64,000 nt of DNA from RHKX01 sp046330285 (GCA_046330285.1 JAXLSX010000011.1:1-64000), one strand, 5' to 3'; shown: positions 34,866 to 43,362, counted from the stretch's first letter. The notes: generated by a model from the sequence alone, not told the origin. Numbers and translations: made by a program.

Positions 34866-36866
34866 TCAGGCGATCAGCCGGACCTCGAGCGGCGGCGGCC
34901 CGCCGAACAGTGACTCGCCGGCACCGTCGAGGAGGCCGAGGATCCGCGCCACGTAAGCCTGCGTCTCCGGGTAAGGAGGAACGCAGCCGCATCCCTCGAC
35001 TGCGCCGGGGCCCGCGTTGTAGGCGGCGAGCGCGAGCTGCACCGATCCGAATTGGCGCAGCAGCTCCCCCATCAGTCGCGCCTGCGCGTCGATCGCCGCG
35101 ACCGGGTCGAACGGGTCGCGGAGGCCGTAGGCGGCGGCGGTCGCCGGCATGAACTGCGCGATTCCCTGCGCTCCGGCCGGCGAGACGGCGTTCGGGTTGA
35201 AGTTGGACTCCGCCATGAGTTGCGCCGCCAGCAGCCCCGCCGAAACGTCGTGCCGCGCCGCCGCCGCCAGCAGCGGCGCCCGGAACTGCGCGGGCACGAA
35301 ACCCGGAAGGCCGGCCGAGCCTCCGCCCTTGCCGTCGGCCTCGGCACCGCTCGTCGCGACCCGATCGCCCTCGGCCGAGCACGGCGCCGGGCCGCCGTCG
35401 AAGCCGTAGTGCCAGGCCTCCCAGGAGTAGCGCTGCACGAACCCAAAGCGCGAGGCGTTGGCCGCCAGCCAGCCGTACGCCGCGGCGGGTCCGAGGTCCA
35501 GCTCGGTGCCGCAGCGGTGCAGCGAGGTCCCGGGAGGCGCCACCCAGCGGGGATCGGGATTCGCGTTCCAGAGCCGCTGCTGTTCGGCGTCGGATCGGTA
35601 GGCCGAGTTGATCACGAGCGCGACGCCGGCGGCCTGCGCCGCTGCGGCCATCCGATCGAAGGCGACGGCGACGTCCGGGCGCATCGGCTTGCCCTGCCGA
35701 TAGGCGAGCGGGCCCGAGTACCCGCCGCCGGTCGCCATCTCGGCCGGCCCTCCGCCCGCCGCGGTGGCGGCGATCGTGACCTCGGCCTTCGCGACCGCCG
35801 AGGTCTCCGCGCCTCCGGCGATCCGCTCGTTCCCGTCGATCCCGATCCGGCCGGACGCCTCGATCCGGACGCGGAGCGGCGCGAACGAGACGGCGTCGGG
35901 GAAGTCGACGTCGATCAGCGCCGGGTCGAGGTCGTTGCGCTCGGCCGCCACCGCGGCGGCGCCACGAGCGCGGTCGAGGTAGTCGGCGCGCGAGAGATGG
36001 GCCGGATTCGGCAGCCCGTTCGGCAGCGTCGCCGGCAGGAAGAGCCGGGTGAAGTCGTCGCGCATCGAGCGCGCCGCCGAAATCGCCGCCAGGTCGGCGG
36101 TCCGCTGCAGCCGGCCCTTCGCGGTGGCCGCGCCACCGATGGCCAGTAGGACGAGCGCCAGGGCGACGACGAGGATCGCGATGCCGAGCACGGCCGGCAG
36201 CGCCTGCGCCCGCTCGGCGCGCAGATCCCCCGCCCATGTCCTTCCGGGCGACGACCCGCGGTCGCGGAGGAGCATTCCCGCAAGGCGCTCGGCGCGGCGG
36301 CCGCTCTCACCGCCGGGCTCGAGGCCGGCGAGCGCACGGCGGGCGCCGATGGTGCCGATCGGCGGGATCCAGGCCTTGAACGGAATGCCCGCCTCGCGCA
36401 GCTCCGAAGCCAGCAGCGCGAGCAGCGGCCGTCGCATCCCACGGTCGGCTTTGGCGAGAACCGCGCAGCGCCCCGGCGCCGCGACGGCGAGGAGCGACCG
36501 GAACTCCGCCGCATCGCAGACCGCGACGACCCGGTCGGCGGCGAGCTCGCCGATCGCCGACGCAAGTGCCGAGGCGCGATCGCCGGGTCCGTCGCCGTCG
36601 CCGCCGGCGACGGCGAAGCAGACCCTCCCCCGAGCCGCCGCCCGCAGGCCGGCTTCGCGACACGCGAGCTCGAGCTCGCGCGCGGGCGGACCGGCGAAGA
36701 CCGTGCCTCGCGGTGCCCGCGCTGCCGAGCGGAGGTCGAGGACGAGCGTCCGCACGTCGGAGCCCGGCGGCGTCGCCGCGACGGCGACGGCGGCAGCGGC
36801 CGCCGGGTGCCCGCGAGCGTCGCCCGCCGCCACGCAGAGCAGGACATCGGGCGCATCACCGGCCAT
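34866..36866 (-). CDS. Multidomain protein: Rossmann-like region, TadE/TadG-like segment, VanY peptidase and SLT transglycosylase
   Basis: This is a 666-residue protein. Residues 1-200 are an alpha/beta region of unknown role. Residues 215-265 (RAERAQALPAVLGIA, then a membrane segment) match TadE/TadG pilus-assembly proteins, and 270-370 is a pilin-like outer region. Residues about 395-490 are a VanY/D,D-carboxypeptidase domain with SAYRSDAEQQRLW, TSLHRCGTELDLG (His450, Asp457) and EAWHYGF (His486). Residues 540-645 are a soluble lytic transglycosylase with catalytic Glu553 in MAESNFNPNAVSPAGAQGIA and AAYNAGPGAV. The ATG 36866 overlaps the previous gene's stop (TGATG). One frame holds everything without interruption. 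Confidence 0.88.
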   Translation of the reverse strand: MAGDAPDVLLCVAAGDARGHPAAAAAVAVAATPPGSDVRTLVLDLRSAARAPRGTVFAGPPARELELACREAGLRAAARGRVCFAVAGGDGDGPGDRASALASAIGELAADRVVAVCDAAEFRSLLAVAAPGRCAVLAKADRGMRRPLLALLASELREAGIPFKAWIPPIGTIGARRALAGLEPGGESGRRAERLAGMLLRDRGSSPGRTWAGDLRAERAQALPAVLGIAILVVALALVLLAIGGAATAKGRLQRTADLAAISAARSMRDDFTRLFLPATLPNGLPNPAHLSRADYLDRARGAAAVAAERNDLDPALIDVDFPDAVSFAPLRVRIEASGRIGIDGNERIAGGAETSAVAKAEVTIAATAAGGGPAEMATGGGYSGPLAYRQGKPMRPDVAVAFDRMAAAAQAAGVALVINSAYRSDAEQQRLWNANPDPRWVAPPGTSLHRCGTELDLGPAAAYGWLAANASRFGFVQRYSWEAWHYGFDGGPAPCSAEGDRVATSGAEADGKGGGSAGLPGFVPAQFRAPLLAAAARHDVSAGLLAAQLMAESNFNPNAVSPAGAQGIAQFMPATAAAYGLRDPFDPVAAIDAQARLMGELLRQFGSVQLALAAYNAGPGAVEGCGCVPPYPETQAYVARILGLLDGAGESLFGGPPPLEVRLIA

Positions 36867-37201
36867 CAATCCGGCCTCGCCCAGGCATCGGAGCTGACGC
36901 CGAGCCGGCCGCCGAGGCCGGGAACGATCGCCGGCGGGTCCAGCTCGACCTCGATCCGGCCCCCGTCGACGTCGACTTCGACCCGGCCCCTCGCCCACCC
37001 CGGTAGTCCGTCGCGCGCGGCGGCGGCGGGATCGCGCCCATCGGCTGCGGCGAGCGCACCGGCCTCGGCGGCGCCGTCGGCGAGCGACTGGGCGTAGCCG
37101 ACGGCGAGGAGCTGGAGCGCGATCAACGCCGCAAGCGCCAGCAGCGGCAGCCCGGCGATCAGCTCGATCTGCGCCTGCCCGGATTCGCGCGCGCCGCGCA
37201 C
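36866..37201 (-). CDS. TadE-like pseudopilin-type protein
   Basis: This 111-residue protein has a short basic leader, the TadE-type motif ESGQAQIELIAGLPLL, one long membrane helix, then an outer domain of about 70 residues. GTG 37201 starts it, ten bases after the previous gene's stop. It overlaps the large fusion gene by one base. It probably takes part in assembling or anchoring a Flp-type surface structure; the secretion ATPase and platform genes are not in this window. Confidence 0.7.
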   Translation of the reverse strand: MRGARESGQAQIELIAGLPLLALAALIALQLLAVGYAQSLADGAAEAGALAAADGRDPAAAARDGLPGWARGRVEVDVDGGRIEVELDPPAIVPGLGGRLGVSSDAWARPD

Positions 37202-37211
37202 CTCGACCGCC

Positions 37212-37580
37212 TCAGCCGCCCGGCGACCCGTCGGCGGGGCCGAGCAGGGCCGCCGCGCTGACCGGGACGCGCGGGCCGAGCGGCAACGCCCGGGGAGCTT
37301 CGAGCTCGACCGAGATCCGGCCGCCCCGGACGTCGACATCGGCGCGGTCGCGGAACGAGGGCGGCAGCGCATGGCGCGCCGCCCGCTCCGGCCTGCCTCC
37401 CGCGTAATCGGCGCGGGCGGCGGCGCGGGCGGCGTTCGCAGCGGTCAGCGCCGCGTGGCCAGCGAGGACGAACTGGATCATCCCGAGCGTGACGAGGATC
37501 AGGACCGGCACCGCTGCGACCAGTGCGACCGCCGCCTGACCGTCCTCCACCGACCTCGTCCTCGCCGTCCTTGCACCCAT
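37212..37580 (-). CDS. TadE-like protein, first gene of the tad-like cluster
   Basis: This 122-residue protein begins with an Arg-rich leader, then EDGQAAVALVAAVPVLILV: the conserved Glu and Gly-Gln-Ala of TadE-like proteins before a single membrane helix, and an Arg/Ala-rich outer part. ATG 37580 follows TAGCCT (37592-37587) by six bases, marking a leaderless promoter for the three-gene unit 37580-34866. Confidence 0.7.
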   Translation of the reverse strand: MGARTARTRSVEDGQAAVALVAAVPVLILVTLGMIQFVLAGHAALTAANAARAAARADYAGGRPERAARHALPPSFRDRADVDVRGGRISVELEAPRALPLGPRVPVSAAALLGPADGSPGG

Positions 37581-37693
37581 GGGCCGAGGCTAGGAAGGGC
37601 CGCGTCACGCGTGGGAGACGCCGCGTAAGGGTTCCGCGCTGGACTGCGACTATTCGCCGGCGGAGCGGCCGCCGCCGGCCGCCGCCCCGGGAC

Positions 37694-38044
37694 TCAGATG
37701 CTCTGCGCCTCGCGCCAGGTGTTGTAGATCAGCCAGCCGGAGCCGCCGACGATCACGAACCAGGCGACGACGCCCGGCCCGCTCGCGAACAGCTCGTCGG
37801 CGCCGACGATCATCAGCGCGATCGCGCCGATGCTCCCGTAGATCAGCCAGCGCTGGCGATCGGTGAAGGTGTCGCGCTGCAGGCCGGTGTCCTTCCAGAA
37901 CCGGATCAGCGTCGCCCCGATCGCGATCGCGAACAGGATCGAGAGCGCGGCGAGGATCGCCTCGGCGATGTTGCCGCCGGCCGGGAGCACGGTCAGCGCC
38001 AGCGCCAGCAGCAGGATGATCGCTACGTTGCGGACGTTCCTCAC
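37694..38044 (-). CDS. Small four-helix membrane protein, unknown
   Basis: This 116-residue protein has about four hydrophobic segments (residues 7-24, 28-48, 67-84, 90-108) and a hydrophilic loop RFWKDTGLQRDTFTDRQRW between the second and third. I do not recognise the family. It lies between the tad-like unit and the phosphate-transport genes on the same strand, 43 bases from the next small gene. Confidence 0.65.
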   Translation of the reverse strand: MRNVRNVAIILLLALALTVLPAGGNIAEAILAALSILFAIAIGATLIRFWKDTGLQRDTFTDRQRWLIYGSIGAIALMIVGADELFASGPGVVAWFVIVGGSGWLIYNTWREAQSI

Positions 38045-38087
38045 GCCGCAATCGTGACGGATCGCCGGCTCCGGCGGGCGGGCGGCG

Positions 38088-38354
38088 TCAGCCGTTGATC
38101 ATGACCGCGAGGCCGAGGCCGATCGCGCCGACGAAGGCGAGCATCGAGACGACCCCGAGCGCGCCGGCGGCGATCGCCGCCAGATCGCGGTCGACCCGCC
38201 GCATCTCGGCGGCGGTCGCGAACCCGTAGATGGCGAGCGAGGCCGCGAGGACGACGAACAGCCCGGCGACCGTCGAGGCCACCGCCGTGTCGAGCAGCGC
38301 CTCGCCGTCGATCACGGTGGCCGTCACGACCTGGATCAGGGCCACGACGCTCAT
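38088..38354 (-). CDS. Small membrane protein coupled to pit
   Basis: This 88-residue protein has two to three hydrophobic segments and a central charged loop MRRVDRDLAAIAAG. The ATG overlaps the pit stop as ATGA (38354-38351), so the two are made together. It may be a small accessory subunit of the phosphate transporter; this is inference from coupling only. Confidence 0.65.
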   Translation of the reverse strand: MSVVALIQVVTATVIDGEALLDTAVASTVAGLFVVLAASLAIYGFATAAEMRRVDRDLAAIAAGALGVVSMLAFVGAIGLGLAVMING

Positions 38355-39451
38355 ACCTGCGGCACCGGCTGCCCGCGGCGGATCCGCTGGGCGAAGAGGG
38401 TCAGGCCGAGCATGATCGCGAGCCCGGAGAGGATCACCGGACCGGCGGCGCCGTCCCCGAAGATGCTGGTGAACCCGTAGCACGCAGCCCCGATTGCGGC
38501 CGACGCCGGCAACGTCAGGAACCAGGCGACGACGATGTTCCCGGCGACGCCCCAGCGCACCGCTGAGACGCGCTTGCCGGCGCCGGAGCCCATGATGCCG
38601 CCGGCGATCACCTGCGTCGTCGAGAGCGGGAACCCGAAGTGCGAGGAGGCGAGGATCACCGCGGCACCGGCGCCCTGGGCGGAGAAGCCCTGGGCGGAGT
38701 CCATCTTGATGATCCGGGTGCCCATCGTCCTGATGATCCGCCAGCCGCCCGTGTAGGTCCCGAGCGCGATCGCCGACGCCGAGGTGACGATCACCCACGT
38801 CGGCACCTCGAATCCGGTCGACGGCAGGTTCCCGTTGGCGATCAGCGCGAGCGTGATCACGCCCATCGTCTTCTGGGCGTCGTTGGTCCCGTGGGCCAGC
38901 GCCAGCAGGCCGCCGGAGACGACCTGGCCGAGCCGGAACCCGCGGGCCACCGGTCCCGGGCGTTTTCGCCAGCAGATCCGGTAGGCGATGATGATCGCGA
39001 GGGCGCCGATGATGAAGGCGACGATCGGCGCCAGGACGGCCGGGATCAGCACCTTGCCGAGGATTCCCTCGCCGTCGACCGCGGCGGTCCCGACGGCGGC
39101 GATGACGGCCCCGACGACACCGCCGATCAGAGCGTGCGACGAGCTCGACGGCAGGCCGAAGTACCAGGTGATCAGGTTCCAGGAGATCGCGCCGACCAGT
39201 CCGGCGAAGATGACCGTCGGGGTGATCGCGCCGGCGTCGACGACGTCGGAGGCGATCGTCGCCGCGACCTCGATCGAGATGAAGGCACCGGCGAAGTTGA
39301 GCAGCGAAGCCATGCCGACGGCCAACCGCGGCGACATCGCGTGAGTCGAGATCGAGGTCGCGACGACGTTCGCGGTGTCGTGGAAGCCGTTCGTGAAGTC
39401 GAAGACGAGGGCCGTCGCGACGACGATGACGAGAACGATGTCTCCGTCCAC
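38351..39451 (-). CDS. pit: Inorganic phosphate transporter, PiT family
   Basis: This 366-residue polytopic protein has the duplicated PiT signature: FDFTNGFHDTANVVAT at the N terminus and LALAHGTNDAQKTMGVI in the second half, with LPSSSSHALIGG and FPLSTTQVIAGG as the paired Ser-rich re-entrant motifs. It takes up low-affinity metal-phosphate with protons or sodium. The DUF47 gene is just upstream and a small membrane protein is coupled downstream. Confidence 0.94.
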   Translation of the reverse strand: MDGDIVLVIVVATALVFDFTNGFHDTANVVATSISTHAMSPRLAVGMASLLNFAGAFISIEVAATIASDVVDAGAITPTVIFAGLVGAISWNLITWYFGLPSSSSHALIGGVVGAVIAAVGTAAVDGEGILGKVLIPAVLAPIVAFIIGALAIIIAYRICWRKRPGPVARGFRLGQVVSGGLLALAHGTNDAQKTMGVITLALIANGNLPSTGFEVPTWVIVTSASAIALGTYTGGWRIIRTMGTRIIKMDSAQGFSAQGAGAAVILASSHFGFPLSTTQVIAGGIMGSGAGKRVSAVRWGVAGNIVVAWFLTLPASAAIGAACYGFTSIFGDGAAGPVILSGLAIMLGLTLFAQRIRRGQPVPQV

Positions 39452-39498
39452 GCCGGACTACCTCCTGCCGTCTCGCGAGCGTTGCCGGGCCACGTCGA

Positions 39499-40122
39499 TC
39501 AGGCGTTCTTGATCGCGACGCCCTCGATGATGTGGGCGCAGGTCTCGGTCGCGTCGATCGCGCGCTCGAGGACGGCGAAGATGTCCTTCCAGCGGATCAC
39601 GACCATCGGGTCGATGCCGTTGGCGAAGAGCGATGCGACGGCGTCGCGCGAGATCCGGTCGCCGTCGTTCTCGAGCCGGTGGATCTCGATCAGGTGCCGG
39701 TCGAGGTCCTTGAACCCCCGCAGACCGGCGAGCGCCGTCGCGAGCTCGTCGCAGCAGTTGACGAGGACGTCGGCGAGCGCGAAGGACTGCTCCATCGGCG
39801 CTTCGATCTGGTAGAGCCCGAGGAAGTCGGCGGCCTCCTCGATGTAGTCGACGACGTCGTCGACCTGGGTCGCGAGGCCGTAGATGTCCTCGCGGTCGAA
39901 CGGCGTCACGAACGTCGAGTTGAGGCGCTTGATGATGTCGTGGGTGATCCGGTCGCCCTCCTGCTCGGCCTTGAGGATCTCCCGGTTCATCCCCTCCGCC
40001 CCGTCGGGCCATTTCTGGAGCATCTCCTGGAGCAGGCCGGACGCGCGAACGGCGTTCTGGCCGGCCTCCGTCAGCAGGTCGAAGAAGACACGGTCCTTGG
40101 GCGCGAAGCTGAGGCTCACCAT
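39499..40122 (-). CDS. DUF47 / PhoU-like Pit accessory protein
   Basis: This 207-residue all-alpha PhoU-like protein has AEQEGDRITHDIIKRLNSTFVTPFDREDI and the mirror EIHRLENDGDRISRDAV, the two metal-binding repeats of DUF47. It is regularly encoded next to Pit and controls its activity. The ATG 40122 follows a TATTGC box by seven bases. Confidence 0.9.
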   Translation of the reverse strand: MVSLSFAPKDRVFFDLLTEAGQNAVRASGLLQEMLQKWPDGAEGMNREILKAEQEGDRITHDIIKRLNSTFVTPFDREDIYGLATQVDDVVDYIEEAADFLGLYQIEAPMEQSFALADVLVNCCDELATALAGLRGFKDLDRHLIEIHRLENDGDRISRDAVASLFANGIDPMVVIRWKDIFAVLERAIDATETCAHIIEGVAIKNA

Positions 40123-40198
40123 CGGTTCCGCAATATCGCAGCTTCGCCGCCACGGGCGTTCATACGGACCGGGTGAAACCGCGCAAACGGCGGAATGA

Positions 40199-41284
40199 TC
40201 AGGCCGCGTGGGCCGCGATCACGTCCGCCGCCAGCCGCTCGGCGGCGTGGCCGTCCCAGAGCTCCGGGACCGAGGCGTCCGCGGCCCCGGCCGCGGCGAC
40301 GAGCGCGGGGACCTCGGCGATCCGCGCCGGATCGAGCCCGAGCAGGTGGTTGGTGCCCCGCTCGATGGTGATCGGCCGCTCGGTGTTGTCGCGCAGCGTG
40401 AAGCACGGCACACCGAGGTAGGTCGTCTCCTCCTGGATCCCGCCCGAGTCGGTGAGGACGGCGCGAGCGTCGGCCTCGAGCGAGAGGAAGTCGAGGTAGC
40501 CGACCGGGTCGGTGAGCATCAGCCCCGGCGGCAGCGTGCCGGCCCGGTCGCCCAGCGCCGCCCGCGTCCGCGGATGGACCGGGAAGACCACCGGCATCGA
40601 TTCCGAGACAGCCGCCAGCGCGTCGACGGCGGCGCCCAGCAGCGGGCCGTCGACGAGCGCCGGGCGGTGCAGCGTCACGAGCAGGTAGGTGCCGGGCTCG
40701 AGGCCGTGAGCCGAGCAGGCACCGATCCCGCGGAACCGGTCCTCGAGGGCGACGAGCGAGTCGATCATGGTGTTGCCGACGAGGTGGACCCGTTCGGCGG
40801 GCACGCCTTCGGCGGCGAGGTTGAGAGCCGCCTCCGGCGAGTGGGTGAAGAGCAGGTCGGAGATCTGGTCGACGAGGACCCGGTTGACCTCCTCCGGCAT
40901 CGTCCGGTCGAAGCTGCGGAGGCCGGCCTCGACGTGGGCGAGCGGGATCTGCAGGTGGGCGCAGGCGAGCGCGGCCGCGAGGGTCGAGTTGACGTCACCG
41001 GGGACGATCACGAGGTCGGGCTCCTCGCTCGTCAGCACCGGCGCGATCGCCTCGAGCACGCCACCGAGCTGAGCCGCGTGTGAGCCGGAGCCGACGCCGA
41101 GCATATGGTCGGGCTCCGGGACGCCGAGCTGCTCGAGGAAGATTCCCGACATCATCCGGTCGTAGTGCTGGCCGGTGTGGACGAGGACGTGGCGGCCGTC
41201 GGGGTCGGCGGCACGGAGAGCCGCGATGACCGGCGCCATCTTGACGAAGTTCGGGCGGGTGCCGACGACGTGGACGAGCTTCAT
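40199..41284 (-). CDS. wecB: UDP-N-acetylglucosamine 2-epimerase (non-hydrolysing)
   Basis: This 361-residue GT-B fold enzyme turns UDP-GlcNAc into UDP-ManNAc for wall polysaccharides. Hallmarks are VVGTRPNFVKMAPV, HTGQHYD, AHVEAGLRSFDR, LVTLHRP, and TDSGGIQEETTYLGVPC. It follows the pterin dehydratase gene by six bases, so the two share a transcript. Partners such as a ManNAc dehydrogenase or transferase are not in the window. Confidence 0.94.
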   Translation of the reverse strand: MKLVHVVGTRPNFVKMAPVIAALRAADPDGRHVLVHTGQHYDRMMSGIFLEQLGVPEPDHMLGVGSGSHAAQLGGVLEAIAPVLTSEEPDLVIVPGDVNSTLAAALACAHLQIPLAHVEAGLRSFDRTMPEEVNRVLVDQISDLLFTHSPEAALNLAAEGVPAERVHLVGNTMIDSLVALEDRFRGIGACSAHGLEPGTYLLVTLHRPALVDGPLLGAAVDALAAVSESMPVVFPVHPRTRAALGDRAGTLPPGLMLTDPVGYLDFLSLEADARAVLTDSGGIQEETTYLGVPCFTLRDNTERPITIERGTNHLLGLDPARIAEVPALVAAAGAADASVPELWDGHAAERLAADVIAAHAA

Positions 41285-41290
41285 CGTCGG

Positions 41291-41566
41291 TCAGGCGAGC
41301 GCGTCGATCCGCGCGGCCAGCTCGAAGTCGGCGGCGGTGAGGCCGTCCTCCGAATGGGTCGAGATCCGGACCGTCACCGTCGCCCACGAGATCTCGAGGT
41401 CGGGATGGTGTCCCATCTCCTCGGCCGGGCCGACGATCGCCTCCGCGAACCGGACCGAGCCGACGAAGTCGCCGCGGTCGAACGACCGTGCAATCGCATC
41501 GCCCTCGCGGCCCCATCCGTCGAGCTCGCCGAGCCGGCTCTCGATCTCCTCGTCGCTGAGCAGCAT
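41291..41566 (-). CDS. Pterin-4a-carbinolamine dehydratase
   Basis: This 91-residue protein matches PhhB/DCoH. The active-site block GHHPDLEISWATVTVRISTH is followed by GLTAADFELAARID. It recycles the 4a-hydroxypterin made by aromatic amino-acid hydroxylases; without such a gene nearby its role is open. The ATG 41566 follows TATAGG by eight bases; that -10 overlaps the one of the divergent gene. Confidence 0.93.
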   Translation of the reverse strand: MLLSDEEIESRLGELDGWGREGDAIARSFDRGDFVGSVRFAEAIVGPAEEMGHHPDLEISWATVTVRISTHSEDGLTAADFELAARIDALA

Positions 41567-41574
41567 CGACCGAT

Positions 41575-41582
41575 CCTATAGT
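41575..41582. promoter_or_regulatory. Overlapping divergent -10 boxes for two leaderless genes
   Basis: CCTATAGT at 41575-41582 reads TATAGT on the plus strand (eight bases before ATG 41591) and TATAGG on the minus strand (eight bases before ATG 41566). The palindromic TATA core is shared. The two start codons are only 24 bases apart, so the two polymerases cannot both be bound; only one direction can fire at a time. Confidence 0.65.
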
Positions 41583-41590
41583 CGGCGTCG

Positions 41591-42487
41591 ATGCGGATCG
41601 CAAGCCTCGTCCCCTCCGCCACCGAGATGTGCTTCGCGCTCGGCCTCGGCGACGACTTGGTCGCCGTCACCCACGAGTGCGATCACCCGGGCGCGGTCGC
41701 CGCGCTCCCGCGCCTGACGCGAAGCCTGATCCCCGACGGCCTCGACCCGGCGGAGATCGATGCCGCCGTCCGCGAGCGCGTCGAATCGGGCCGGTCGCTC
41801 TACGAGCTCGACGCCGCGGCCCTGCGGGAACTCGAACCCGACCTGATCGTCACCCAGGAGGTCTGCGCGGTCTGCGCGGTCTCCTGCGACGACGTCCGCG
41901 CTGTTGCCGCCGGTCTCCCCTCCCGCCCGGACGTCCTCTCGCTCGACCCGTCGCGGCTCGGCGACGTGCTCGCCGACGCCGAGACGCTGGCGGCGGCCGC
42001 AGGTCGGGCGGACGCCGGCCCCGCGCTGCGCGCCGACCTCGAACGCCGGATCGACGCCGTCCGCGAGGCCGTCGCCGGCGCCCCGCGACCGCGAGTCGCC
42101 GCCCTCGAGTGGCTCGACCCGCCCTACTGCGCCGGTCACTGGGTCCCGGAGATGATCGCGGCGGCCGGCGGTGTCGATGCGCTCGCCGCCCCGGGCGAGC
42201 GCTCGCGCGAGCTCGGCTGGGACGAGATCGCGGAGTCCCGGCCCGACGTCGTCGTGGTCATGCCCTGTGGCCTCTACGCCGAGGAGGCCGAGCGCGAGGC
42301 GCGCCGGCATGCGCCCGCGATCGGCGCACTGAGTGCCGAGAAGGCGTTCGCGGTCGACGCGGCCGCGTCCTTCTCCCGGCCCGGCCCACGGCTGGCCGAC
42401 GGCATCGAGCTGCTCGGCCACCTCCTCCACCCCGGCCTCGTGCCGGCCCGGTCCGGGTTCGGACTGGAAGGACGGCGGATCGCCTAG
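41591..42487 (+). CDS. BtuF-like cobalamin/siderophore-binding fold protein, cytoplasmic
   Basis: This 298-residue protein has the type III substrate-binding fold: RIASLVPSATEMCFALGLGD, ELEPDLIVTQEVCAVCAVSC, LEWLDPPYCAGHWVPEMI, and ESRPDVVVVMPCG. It has no signal peptide or lipobox, and no ABC permease or ATPase is next to it, so it is probably not a transport component in the usual sense. The pattern TQEVCAVCAVSC recurs in this cytoplasmic subgroup. Its ligand is unknown. The TAG stop shares the bases CTAG (42484-42487) with the stop of the rhomboid gene. Confidence 0.8.
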   Translation: MRIASLVPSATEMCFALGLGDDLVAVTHECDHPGAVAALPRLTRSLIPDGLDPAEIDAAVRERVESGRSLYELDAAALRELEPDLIVTQEVCAVCAVSCDDVRAVAAGLPSRPDVLSLDPSRLGDVLADAETLAAAAGRADAGPALRADLERRIDAVREAVAGAPRPRVAALEWLDPPYCAGHWVPEMIAAAGGVDALAAPGERSRELGWDEIAESRPDVVVVMPCGLYAEEAEREARRHAPAIGALSAEKAFAVDAAASFSRPGPRLADGIELLGHLLHPGLVPARSGFGLEGRRIA

Positions 42488-43362
42488 ATCGTGACCGTGA
42501 CGCCCTGCTGGGCGACGATCACCGCGGCGGCGAAGAACAGCACCGCGAGCCCGGCCATCGTCACGAGCTCGGCGGTCAGCGTCTCCCGGCGGGCGGCGCT
42601 GCGCTCGGCCGCGACGACGATCAGGGCGCCGATCGCACCGCCGACGATGCCGCCGAGGTGGCCGCCGACGCTGATGTTCGACGCCGCGAACGTGAAGACG
42701 AGGTTGATCACCAGCCAGAACGCGAGTTGCTGGACGACCTGCATCTGCCCGCGCTGGCGTGCGATCACGATCGTCGCGATGAAGAGCCCGTAGATCGCGC
42801 CCGAAGCCCCGACCGTGAACGTGAACGGGTCGGACATGACCAGCGCTCCGACCGCGCCGGCGATCAACGCGACCAGGTAGACGGCGACGAAGCGAACGGT
42901 CCCGATCGCCGGCTCGAGCACCTGACCGAGGATGAACAGGACGAACATGTTCAGCGCGAGGTGGATGAGGCCGCCGTGGAGGAAGCCGGACGTGATGATC
43001 CGCCACCACTCGCCGCCGGTCGACTGGATCACCTGTCCGCCGCCGCCGCAGATCCCGCCGTCGCCGACGGCGTTGGCGCAGAGGGCACCGTCGGCGAAGA
43101 CGCGGCCGTCGGTGCCCGACGGGCCGCCGGTCAGGAGCTGGAGGACGAAGACGAAGACGTTGATCCCGATCAGCACGTAGGTCGCCTGCATCCGGCCGGT
43201 GGTCAGCGTCTGCGTCGTCCGGACCTCGGTCCGGTCGCCGGCGCACTCCGGGCAGCGCATGCCGACCGAGGTCGGCGTCATGCAATCCGGGCAGATCGGG
43301 CGGCCGCAGCGCGAGCAGGCGACGCCGGTCTCGCGGTCGGGATGTCGGTAACAGGTGGCGAT
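42484..43362 (-). CDS. Rhomboid intramembrane serine protease with N-terminal zinc ribbon
   Basis: This protein has six to seven membrane segments, GASGAIYG with the active Ser and GGHLGG with the active His: a complete rhomboid dyad. Before the first canonical start (ATG 43281) the same frame encodes ATCYRHPDRETGVACSRCG then RPICPDC, a B-box-like zinc ribbon that continues into MRCPEC after the ATG. The ribbon clearly belongs to the protein. The frame has no ATG/GTG/TTG upstream; the best start is ATC at 43362-43360, six bases after a TACCCT box. Length would be 292 residues. The ribbon-less short form (265 residues) remains possible. Confidence 0.82.
   Translation of the reverse strand: MATCYRHPDRETGVACSRCGRPICPDCMTPTSVGMRCPECAGDRTEVRTTQTLTTGRMQATYVLIGINVFVFVLQLLTGGPSGTDGRVFADGALCANAVGDGGICGGGGQVIQSTGGEWWRIITSGFLHGGLIHLALNMFVLFILGQVLEPAIGTVRFVAVYLVALIAGAVGALVMSDPFTFTVGASGAIYGLFIATIVIARQRGQMQVVQQLAFWLVINLVFTFAASNISVGGHLGGIVGGAIGALIVVAAERSAARRETLTAELVTMAGLAVLFFAAAVIVAQQGVTVTI

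Noticed and set aside
34866..36866. The multidomain protein as an assembly artefact
   Set aside because: The frame is open and its codon composition is even throughout, and start/stop overlaps with the upstream TadE-like gene are normal. I kept it as real, but read-level checking is the decisive test.
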